From positions 1-21,802 of the forward strand of contig URNJ01000009.1 of assembly GCA_900549215.1 (NCBI GenBank): a stretch of 21,802 bases of DNA. Direction: 5' to 3'. The translations under genes and the position numbers were made by a program. Positions 6,409-12,511 of this stretch are shown here, piece by piece. The notes under the pieces are model-generated. The model was not told the origin of the DNA, made no database searches, and saw only the letters and a list, made by a program, of their open reading frames with translations. How positions within the stretch are numbered: the stretch's first letter is position 1; every line of letters starts with the position of its first letter. Source of the DNA: an uncultured Collinsella sp. (lineage in GTDB: Bacteria > Actinomycetota > Coriobacteriia > Coriobacteriales > Coriobacteriaceae).

Positions 6409-7674
6409 CTATTCGTCCCAGGAGAGGTTCTTACCAGTCTTTTTTGCCAGCAGCAAGAACAGGCCGATAATAACGTTGCATGCGATGCAGAAGATGAAGA
6501 CGCCCTGGAAGGAGCCGACAAGCTCATAGACCTTCATCATAACGGGCATGCCAAAGGCGCCGACGATATAGCCCACGGAGCAGATCAGCGCGAAGATGCG
6601 ACCGAAATCGCGGGAGCCAAAGACATCCATAACCAAAACGGTCAGGGCAGTGCCAGCGATGACGTACATTACGTCGTTCACGCCTGCTGCGAGGATGCTG
6701 AGCGTCGAGTTGCCGCTGCTCATCATGAGCATGACAAAGGAGAGGATGGAGACAGCGAGCCAGCCCAGAATGGCCTTCGTGCTGCCGAACCTATCGCAAG
6801 TGGTGCCGACGATCGGATTGAGGAACAGATCGAAGAGCGATGCAGCGGATACCATGAAGCCGCCCACCATGGGGCTAAAACCAACCTCGGAAGCATACGT
6901 CGGGAAGAGCTGGTTCATGCAGCAAGTGAGCTGAACGAGACAGAGGAAGCCGATGCAGAAGAAGAAGGCAGGCGACTTAATGGCGCGCGCATAGCTAACG
7001 CCACGCGTGCTATCCTCGGTCGTCTCCTCGGTCTCGGTGACCGTCTCGCCCTCGACGTAGCCATAGGGCAGCATGCCCTTGTCCTGAGGCTTGTAGCGGA
7101 TGATCAGAATGGAAGCTGGGAGAATGAGCACTGCGGAAACACCGGCGAGCACCAGATAACCAGTTCTCCAGCCAGCGGCCTCGATGACAGAGGTGATGAC
7201 GGGACTCATGATGAGCATGTAAATCGAGTTCACTGCCCAAGCGAGACCGATTGCCAGGCCACCAGATTTTTTGAACCACTGGTCAATAACGTCGGACATA
7301 GCGACGCCGGTGGTGAAGGCGAAGCAAACGCCAATCAGGGCGCCAGCGGCGATGAACATCCAGACTTCGGTGTAGAAGGCCATGCCTGCGCCGGCAGCGA
7401 GCAAAATAAGCTCGACAACGGGGAGCCAAACCTTGCCAACGACCTTGGGAATGAGTTTTCCGACAAACGGAAGGGCTGCCGCAAGACCAATGAGCGTTGC
7501 GGTGAAGTAATACGAGAAGATGGAATAGTCAAACCCGAACTCCTCGCACACGGGCGCGACGAAGGAGCCCGCGATGACGCTATAGGATCCGGTCGTGCCG
7601 GCAGACATAAGGCCGAGCGCGATTACGAGAACCCATGCGTAAACCTTGCTGCTCTTTAACTTTGCATTTTCCAT
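6409..7674 (-). CDS. MFS transporter, OFA-like (agmatine-locus carrier 1)
   Basis: Twelve-helix major facilitator, 421 residues, of the oxalate/formate-antiporter-like type. It begins with a helix rich in GLMSAGTTGSYSVIAG and has two six-helix halves split by a charged loop (KPQDKGMLPYGYVEGETVTE). The second half opens with CLVQLTCCMNQLFPTYASEVGF and ends near the charged tail KKTGKNLSWDE. It is the last gene of the deiminase operon. ATG 7674 is chosen because AGGAG, overlapping the carbamoyltransferase stop, sits seven bases upstream; the longer frame start at 7707 would overlap that gene. Context suggests uptake of agmatine or a related guanidino compound, or exchange with putrescine. Known agmatine/putrescine antiporters (AguD) belong to the APC family instead, so the substrate is inference. 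Confidence 0.88.
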   Translation of the reverse strand: MENAKLKSSKVYAWVLVIALGLMSAGTTGSYSVIAGSFVAPVCEEFGFDYSIFSYYFTATLIGLAAALPFVGKLIPKVVGKVWLPVVELILLAAGAGMAFYTEVWMFIAAGALIGVCFAFTTGVAMSDVIDQWFKKSGGLAIGLAWAVNSIYMLIMSPVITSVIEAAGWRTGYLVLAGVSAVLILPASILIIRYKPQDKGMLPYGYVEGETVTETEETTEDSTRGVSYARAIKSPAFFFCIGFLCLVQLTCCMNQLFPTYASEVGFSPMVGGFMVSAASLFDLFLNPIVGTTCDRFGSTKAILGWLAVSILSFVMLMMSSGNSTLSILAAGVNDVMYVIAGTALTVLVMDVFGSRDFGRIFALICSVGYIVGAFGMPVMMKVYELVGSFQGVFIFCIACNVIIGLFLLLAKKTGKNLSWDE

Positions 7675-7685
7675 TGACGCAGCTC

Positions 7686-8750
7686 CTAGAGACCCAGAAG
7701 GGCACACATAACGGCCTTGATGGTGTGCTGACGGTTCTCTGCCTCACGGAAGATGACCGAAGCGTTGGCCTCAAAGCACTCGTCGGCAATCTCGAAACCC
7801 TCTGTGATGATCTCGCGATGAAGGTCGTTCTTGCACTGGTCGAGGAGCATCTTGCCAACACGGTGATCCGCGTTGTGGACAGAGGGAAGCTCATGCATGC
7901 AGAAGATGTCGGGATTGTTGGTGCGCTTGCACAGCTCGCTGGTGACGCGATAGGGGTACAGAGACTCGGCATCGCCCAACCAGGAGTTGTAGTCGTCGGG
8001 ATCCAGAACCTCTTCTCCGCACTCGGGGTTGATGTAGCGCCACTCCTCGGTAACGATAACGTCAACGCCATCCAGGGCATCGAGGTCAGAGGTGATGGTA
8101 AAGGTCCTATTGGGAGCGTACTTGGCGTAGCAGGCCTCCACCTCTTCGATCATTTCCTTGCACATCTGATGACGGAGGTCGTCGGGGCCGATGGCGAGGA
8201 AGTCCATGTCGAGCATAGCGCACAGACGGCCATACCACACTGGGGCGCCGGCGCAGTTGCCAACGAAAGCCATCTTCTTGCCGCGGCTCGTACGCAGACC
8301 GCCCCATTGCTCTTCCATCGTAAGAGCGTCAGCGAGCATCTGAGTCGGGTGATCGCCGAGAGTAAGGGCATTGATGACCGGGATGTCAACCAGGTCGGCG
8401 ACGTCATAGAGGAACTGCTCGTCCTTCTGTGCGCGGTAGACGATGAGATCGTACATGCCGTTAAAGACGCGCATGGCATCCTTGACGGTCTCGCAGTCAC
8501 CCATGTGGGAGTTGGTCAGATAAGTGAAGCCCATGCCCAAATCATTGCAGGAGGTCTCGAATGCGCAACGAGTACGGGTCGAGCCCCACTCAAAGTTGGC
8601 GAGGACGTTTTTGCCGGGGAAGTAGCGCTGGTCGACACCAGACTTCTTCTGAGCCTTAAGGTTCCAGGCAAGATCGATGAGATAGCGGAAATCCTCGGAG
8701 GAGAGATCATGGATGTTGATGTAGTCGCGACCGCGGAGGCTGTTGTTCAT
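7686..8750 (-). CDS. carbamoyltransferase, putrescine/ornithine type, divergent
   Basis: Aspartate/ornithine carbamoyltransferase superfamily protein, 354 residues. The carbamoyl-phosphate loop STRTR is at residues 57-61, HPTQ at 134-137, and the C-terminal AENRQHTIKAV helix is typical of ornithine and putrescine carbamoyltransferases. Beside an agmatine deiminase, the expected reaction is N-carbamoylputrescine plus phosphate to putrescine plus carbamoyl phosphate. Two positions are odd: the usual HCLP is HELP (286-289, Cys to Glu), and the site aligning with the SMG loop of ornithine enzymes or YGLY of putrescine enzymes reads RYIN (238-241). These contact the amine substrate in relatives, so specificity may differ. 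ATG 8750 has AAAGGA eight bases upstream. The next gene starts 12 bases after its stop. Other carbamoyl acceptors are possible; I leave the symbol blank. Confidence 0.85.
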   Translation of the reverse strand: MNNSLRGRDYINIHDLSSEDFRYLIDLAWNLKAQKKSGVDQRYFPGKNVLANFEWGSTRTRCAFETSCNDLGMGFTYLTNSHMGDCETVKDAMRVFNGMYDLIVYRAQKDEQFLYDVADLVDIPVINALTLGDHPTQMLADALTMEEQWGGLRTSRGKKMAFVGNCAGAPVWYGRLCAMLDMDFLAIGPDDLRHQMCKEMIEEVEACYAKYAPNRTFTITSDLDALDGVDVIVTEEWRYINPECGEEVLDPDDYNSWLGDAESLYPYRVTSELCKRTNNPDIFCMHELPSVHNADHRVGKMLLDQCKNDLHREIITEGFEIADECFEANASVIFREAENRQHTIKAVMCALLGL

Positions 8751-8794
8751 GCCTATTTCCTTTCGAATTATTATCAAAATTATTGTTGAATGTG

Positions 8795-8826
8795 TCCCCG
8801 AGGAAAACACGGATATCCCTCGGGGA
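8795..8826 (-). promoter_or_regulatory. hairpin in deiminase-carbamoyltransferase gap
   Basis: TCCCCGAGG (8795-8803) and CCTCGGGGA (8818-8826) form a perfect 9-bp stem with a 14-base loop. On the transcribed minus strand no T run follows immediately, so it is more likely an attenuator, stabiliser or processing site between the cistrons than a full terminator. A smaller imperfect hairpin follows the deiminase stop near 8840-8870. Confidence 0.5.
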
Positions 8827-8873
8827 GCGGTACATGTGGCGCCTAAGCCAAAGAGCGCAGGCTCTAAGGCTCA

Positions 8874-10112
8874 CTAACGACTGGCCGCCACGTCCTTAGT
8901 CCAGCAGTGCACGCCGCCGCCGGACAGGTTAAGCGCGAGGGAATCAATCATGATGACTTTGCGATCGGGGAAGCAGCTCTCAAGAACTGCCTTGGCCTGC
9001 TCATCCTTCTCTTTCACGACCTCGCTCATGCCCTCGTGGTAATAACGCTGGCCAAGAACGACGCCGTTGCAAATCAGGAAGTTGCAGTAGCTCGCTGCGG
9101 CGTAGAAGTGGACGGGGCCCTCGGGCCAGGGGGTGCCATCCATAAACTTGCCGCCCATTTCGTCGATGAAGCCCTTATAGAGCTCGTAATCTTCATCGCC
9201 AGGGGCGATAACGACTTCAATAGGCTCGGCGGTGGGCATACGAACGATCTCGAAGGGCTTGCCCTCCCAGTCCGTTTCGTTGCTCAGGATCTCGTAGGCT
9301 GCCTCAATGCGGCGACGAGACTCTGCTCCAGCCTTGCTCGAGGCTGCCTCTTCATCGGACACCTCGGCAAGAAGAATCTTGTTCGGAGTGATAAAGCGAC
9401 ACATCTCATCAATGTGAGCTGCAAAGCTCATGCCAAAGACGGGAGTTCCGTCTTCCTTCTCGTCGAGGATGCCCAGTCGATAGTCGTCGTCCTCGAGCAT
9501 AGGCTGCGGAAGCCAGATAACCTTGTTGAGGTTGTAGATGCGCTTATACTCGGCCTCTACTTCCTCTTTCGTGAACTCGGGATTACGCTTGCGGCATTCC
9601 GTGTCCTCGATGGCGATCAGAGTGCCGTGACCGTCAAACTCGCGGTCGCCGCCCTCCGAAACCATTTCGGAATTGACGATATCGAAGCAACCGAGCGCAA
9701 CCGCCATGTGAACGGCTGCCTTACGTGCGGACTGGCACTCCGGGGAGTTCTTGTCCCACACGCCGTAATAGGTCCAAGCGGGGTTGACCATATAAGAATG
9801 GCCCTTGTCGTCGACCATGATGCTGGGACCGTTGTCGCGGACATAGAAGTTGGAGTCTTCGAACTGCGTGATCTCGATGCGATCGAGATCAACCCCCTCC
9901 TCCTTCAGGCGCGAGCAAGCCTCCTCATAGGAGCCGGGGGTGCCGCAATTGAGGTTGACCGTAACGTCGCCATACTCGAGCAGAGCCTTGATCACGTCAA
10001 CGCAGGGCTGGCGGTTATCGTAGCCCTCTGCACGGATGTAATCGGGAAGCCATGTCACATAGACGTTGGAGCGCTTCTCGAACTCGCCCGGCATACGATA
10101 GTTCTCGTACAT
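8874..10112 (-). CDS. aguA: agmatine deiminase family protein
   Basis: Guanidine-modifying hydrolase of the agmatine deiminase/bacterial peptidylarginine deiminase family, 412 residues. The reaction expected is agmatine plus water to N-carbamoylputrescine plus ammonia. Family motifs in order are VRDNGP (residues 91-96), SEGGDREFDGHGT (152-164), AAHIDE (231-236, with the catalytic His/Asp pair) and GGGVHCWT with the nucleophile Cys403. Agmatine deiminases are usually about 365-380 residues; the excess lies mainly between EGG and HIDE (acidic and basic stretch near 170-225). ATG 10112 is preceded by GGAAGGA; the longer open frame back to 10382 would run through the regulatory gap and into the divergent TetR gene. 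It heads an operon with a carbamoyltransferase and an MFS carrier. The extra length leaves a related arginine-derived substrate possible. Confidence 0.87.
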   Translation of the reverse strand: MYENYRMPGEFEKRSNVYVTWLPDYIRAEGYDNRQPCVDVIKALLEYGDVTVNLNCGTPGSYEEACSRLKEEGVDLDRIEITQFEDSNFYVRDNGPSIMVDDKGHSYMVNPAWTYYGVWDKNSPECQSARKAAVHMAVALGCFDIVNSEMVSEGGDREFDGHGTLIAIEDTECRKRNPEFTKEEVEAEYKRIYNLNKVIWLPQPMLEDDDYRLGILDEKEDGTPVFGMSFAAHIDEMCRFITPNKILLAEVSDEEAASSKAGAESRRRIEAAYEILSNETDWEGKPFEIVRMPTAEPIEVVIAPGDEDYELYKGFIDEMGGKFMDGTPWPEGPVHFYAAASYCNFLICNGVVLGQRYYHEGMSEVVKEKDEQAKAVLESCFPDRKVIMIDSLALNLSGGGVHCWTKDVAASR

Positions 10113-10191
10113 GGTTGGTCCTTCCGTCGGGTTTCCCGCAATGCTGTCCGGCCGCGACAATAGCGGGGTTTCACCTGCTATAGTACTACTA

Positions 10192-10211
10192 TACCTACCG
10201 TTCGGTAGATA
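10192..10211. promoter_or_regulatory. TetR-type operator dyad O1
   Basis: CTACCGTTCGGTAG (10195-10208) is the core of a 20-base dyad with the core form TACC-N4-GGTA. It lies about 80 bases before the deiminase start and about 130 before the TetR start, where a divergent regulator would act. A related degenerate site TACCGTTCGCCGTA lies at 10245-10258. The same pattern recurs upstream of the second MFS gene. Confidence 0.65.
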
Positions 10212-10244
10212 ATTTTGAATAATTGCCGCTCGCCTACTGATACA

Positions 10245-10258
10245 TACCGTTCGCCGTA
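10245..10258. promoter_or_regulatory. degenerate TetR-type operator O2
   Basis: TACCGTTCGCCGTA shares the left half TACCGTTCG with O1; the right half is shifted by two bases. It is about 78 bases before the TetR ATG and could mediate autoregulation. Confidence 0.45.
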
Positions 10259-10336
10259 TATAGTGGTCATGTTTGGACACGAATTGATGTCCCGTTGCCA
10301 TCCTTAATAATGTTGGTAGTGCGGAAGTGATTTGCA

Positions 10337-10915
10337 ATGGAGAAATGCAGCGTGAGCACAAGAAAAAAAATATTGGACGCAATGTACGATCTTGTGGCAG
10401 AAGTCGGTTATGACAAAGCGTCTATCGGAAAGATTTGCGACTTTGTCGGTATATCCAAGCCGTCGGTGTACTACTACTTTCCCTCAAAAGAGGAGATTTT
10501 CACTACGCTCTTGGACAGCATGTTTCCGACCATTGACTATCAGCGCGACTACTCGCTAATAGTCGATAGGGACGGGTTCAAGGCCGCGCTTATCGAGCTC
10601 GGCAATTCAGTTATAGGTGGCTATCGAAGCGATGAAAAGCGCCGGCGCGTGCTGGCCGAGGTTAGCGTTCAAGCAAATCGAATTCCTGCAGTTCAGGAAC
10701 GTCAAGCGACGGCGACCAAACGAACCATGGATGCGCTTAAAGACATCCTTCTTCATGGTGTAGAGATTGGCGCGTTTTCCGATAGCGCCGACGTAATGCT
10801 CTACGTACAAATTCTTTATACCGTTCTGGAGGGAGCAAGCAATACGGTCGCTCAAGGTGAGGATATTGATGAGAAAGCGGTTTGGGCGGGAATAGTCGAG
10901 CTTATGTTCAAATAA
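10337..10915 (+). CDS. TetR/AcrR family transcriptional regulator
   Basis: 192 residues. The N-terminal TetR helix-turn-helix reads KILDAMYDLVAEVGYDKASI, then GKICDFVGISKPSVYYYFPS and KEEIF, an almost textbook match. The C-terminal part (residues 65-192) is helical and not conserved, as expected for a ligand-binding domain. It is transcribed divergently from the agmatine deiminase operon with 224 bases between starts, and TACC-N4-GGTA dyads lie in that gap and before the second MFS gene, which argues that it controls both. The likely inducer is agmatine or a metabolite, by inference. ATG 10337 has GGAAG nine bases upstream; a GTG five codons later is a possible alternative start. AguR regulators in lactic acid bacteria are LuxR-type, so a TetR protein here is a different solution. 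Confidence 0.9.
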   Translation: MEKCSVSTRKKILDAMYDLVAEVGYDKASIGKICDFVGISKPSVYYYFPSKEEIFTTLLDSMFPTIDYQRDYSLIVDRDGFKAALIELGNSVIGGYRSDEKRRRVLAEVSVQANRIPAVQERQATATKRTMDALKDILLHGVEIGAFSDSADVMLYVQILYTVLEGASNTVAQGEDIDEKAVWAGIVELMFK

Positions 10916-10978
10916 ACCAGCCAAGCTGAAGCGCATGTTGGCACCCATGGTGCCTGCGGGCAACCTTTAAAACGAAAA

Positions 10979-11016
10979 CAGGGGTCGACTCCAGTCTGGC
11001 TTGGAGTCGACCCCTG
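10979..11016. terminator. strong intrinsic terminator between convergent genes
   Basis: CAGGGGTCGACTCCA (10979-10993) and TGGAGTCGACCCCTG (11002-11016) form a perfect 15-bp stem with an 8-base loop. On the minus strand it is followed by TTTTCGTTTT, so it is the terminator of the second MFS gene. On the plus strand only two T residues follow, so it would stop the TetR transcript less efficiently. Confidence 0.85.
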
Positions 11017-11053
11017 TTGCATGGCAATCTATGCCGATGCAAATCGGCGCTTA

Positions 11054-12334
11054 TTACTTTTCAGCAGCCTTATTGAGAAAGCCGGAAACGATAGCAAACG
11101 CAGCAATCATAAGGTTGCAGGCAATGCAGAAGATAAATACTCCCTGGAATGACCCTGCCATGCCGTAAACCTTCATCATGACCGGCATTCCAAAAGCACC
11201 GACGACATAGCCCGCTGAGCAAACGATCGAATAGATCCTTCCAAAATCGCGTGATCCAAAGAGCGAGAGGAGAAGCATCGGCATTGCGGTTCCAACGATG
11301 GCGAACATGACATCGTTTACACCAGCTGCAATGATGGAAACGGTCTCATTGCTTCCGCCAATGATAAGAAGCAGGAATGAAAGAATGCTGACACCTGTCC
11401 ATGCGACCGTTGCTTTAATAGCGCCAAGCTTGTCGCATGTTTTGCCCACGAAGGGATTTAGGAAGATATCGGAGAGTGAAGCTGCCGAGACCATTAAGCT
11501 TCCTACGATAGGATTGAAACCGACCTCGCTTGCATAGGTTGGAAACAGCTGGTTCATGCAGCAGGTGAGCTGCGCCACGCAAAGCAAGAGGACACAGAGA
11601 ATAAAAGACGGCGTTTTCGCGGCATCGCGGAGTGCCATGCCCGAAAGGACATCTTCCTGCTCATCGGCGCTGCAGCTCTCATGGGTTTCGGAGGCGGTCT
11701 CTCCGTACGGAAGCATATTGCGATCAGAGGGGTTAAGGCGAATGATAAATGCGCTTGCAGGCAAAATCATAGCTGCAGAAACGGCCGCAAGCACGATGTA
11801 TCCCGTACGCCAGCCTTGCTGCTCGATGACCAGTGCAATGACAGGACTCAATAACAGCGTGCAGAGAGAATTAACGCCCCAAGCGAGGCCGATGGCGAGA
11901 CCGGACGATTTGCTGAACCATTGGTCAATGACATCGGACATGCAGACGCCCGTTGTAAACGAAAAGCAGATGCCGATCACTGCGGCGGAGACGGTGAACA
12001 TCCAGACCTCGGTGTAGAACGCCATTGCGGCGCCGGCGGCAATAAGGACGAGTTCAATGCAAATATGCCATGGTTTGCCGATTACTTTTGGAATGAAGCG
12101 ACTCAAAAGCGGAAGCCCAAGCGCAAGGCCAAGAAGAATCGCGGTGAAATAGAAAGAAAAAGAAGTGTAGTCAAAGCCCAGATCTTCACATACTGGAGCA
12201 ACGAATGAGCCGGCAATAATGCTATATGTGCCAGTTGTTCCGGCGGACATTAAGCCGAGCGCAATAACGACGACCCAAGCAAATGCGCCGCTTTCACGGA
12301 GACAATCTTTTTTGGCTGGTGTGGTGAGAGTCAT
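11054..12334 (-). CDS. MFS transporter, OFA-like (agmatine-locus carrier 2)
   Basis: 426-residue major facilitator, an obvious paralogue of the carrier at 6409-7674. Shared runs include LGLMSAGTTG, SFVAPVCE, WRTGY, LTCCMNQLFPTYASEVGF, IAAGVNDVM, FGSRDFGRI, and VGAFGMPVMMKVY with GSFQGVFIFCIACN. Differences concentrate in the central loop (SETHESCSADEQEDVLS) and helices facing the pore. ATG 12334 is chosen for the GGAG six bases upstream; the longer frame to 12409 would cross an operator dyad. It is monocistronic, with a strong terminator after it. A TACC-N4-GGTA dyad ends 32 bases before its start, suggesting control by the nearby TetR protein. One paralogue might import a precursor and the other export the product; sequence alone cannot say which. 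Confidence 0.88.
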   Translation of the reverse strand: MTLTTPAKKDCLRESGAFAWVVVIALGLMSAGTTGTYSIIAGSFVAPVCEDLGFDYTSFSFYFTAILLGLALGLPLLSRFIPKVIGKPWHICIELVLIAAGAAMAFYTEVWMFTVSAAVIGICFSFTTGVCMSDVIDQWFSKSSGLAIGLAWGVNSLCTLLLSPVIALVIEQQGWRTGYIVLAAVSAAMILPASAFIIRLNPSDRNMLPYGETASETHESCSADEQEDVLSGMALRDAAKTPSFILCVLLLCVAQLTCCMNQLFPTYASEVGFNPIVGSLMVSAASLSDIFLNPFVGKTCDKLGAIKATVAWTGVSILSFLLLIIGGSNETVSIIAAGVNDVMFAIVGTAMPMLLLSLFGSRDFGRIYSIVCSAGYVVGAFGMPVMMKVYGMAGSFQGVFIFCIACNLMIAAFAIVSGFLNKAAEK

Positions 12335-12365
12335 GGTTGCTCCATTTCTATCGGCAATACATCCT

Positions 12366-12387
12366 ATATGCCTACCGATAGGTATAT
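12366..12387. promoter_or_regulatory. TetR-type operator dyad O3
   Basis: ATATGCCTACCGATAGG extended by TATAT gives a 22-base dyad with two mismatched pairs, core TACCGATAGGTA (12373-12384). It is immediately upstream of the second MFS gene's ribosome site and matches the TACC-N4-GGTA form of O1. Confidence 0.6.
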
Positions 12388-12438
12388 AAACCAGAGGACT
12401 CTTCGTCAAGCATTAAGCGGGGAGAGGGAGTTCTTAAC

Positions 12439-12452
12439 CTGCCGAACGGTAA
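12439..12452. promoter_or_regulatory. TetR-type operator O4
   Basis: CTGCCGAACGGTAA differs from the reverse complement of O1 (CTACCGAACGGTAG) at two positions. It lies about 105 bases before the second MFS start, in the promoter region. Confidence 0.5.
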
Positions 12453-12454
12453 TT

Positions 12455-12477
12455 AGACCCCGTTTTCGCAAGGGTCT
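12455..12477. repeat. short hairpin next to 33-bp palindrome
   Basis: AGACCC (12455-12460) pairs with GGGTCT (12472-12477). It stands directly beside the larger palindrome, so the transcript leaving the ABC gene meets two hairpins in series. Confidence 0.4.
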
Positions 12478-12478
12478 C

Positions 12479-12511
12479 AATGTGACAAAGGGACTGCCCC
12501 TTTGTCACATT
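12479..12511. repeat. 33-bp palindrome, copy 2 (terminator-like)
   Basis: AATGTGACAAAGGG, five bases, CCCTTTGTCACATT: a perfect 14-bp stem that overlaps the stop codon of the ABC gene ending at 12510. It is nearly the same sequence as 6292-6324, with extended GC pairing. It may help end or stabilise the ABC mRNA, but lacks a T run. Confidence 0.75.

Noticed and set aside
6343..7659. 438-residue plus-strand frame over the first MFS gene
   Set aside because: Antisense shadow rich in Asp, Glu and His with no recognisable family; the minus strand encodes a clear 12-helix transporter with a ribosome site.
7635..8789. 384-residue plus-strand frame over the carbamoyltransferase
   Set aside because: Mirror of the minus-strand gene; conserved catalytic motifs are only on the minus strand.
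8907..10163. 418-residue plus-strand frame over the deiminase gene
   Set aside because: Shadow frame; it runs through the complement of the catalytic motifs and has no start signal.
10113..10382. N-terminal extension of the deiminase to 10382
   Set aside because: It would cross the operator dyads and the start of the divergent TetR gene, has low-complexity Phe/Cys sequence, and the ATG at 10112 has a good ribosome site.
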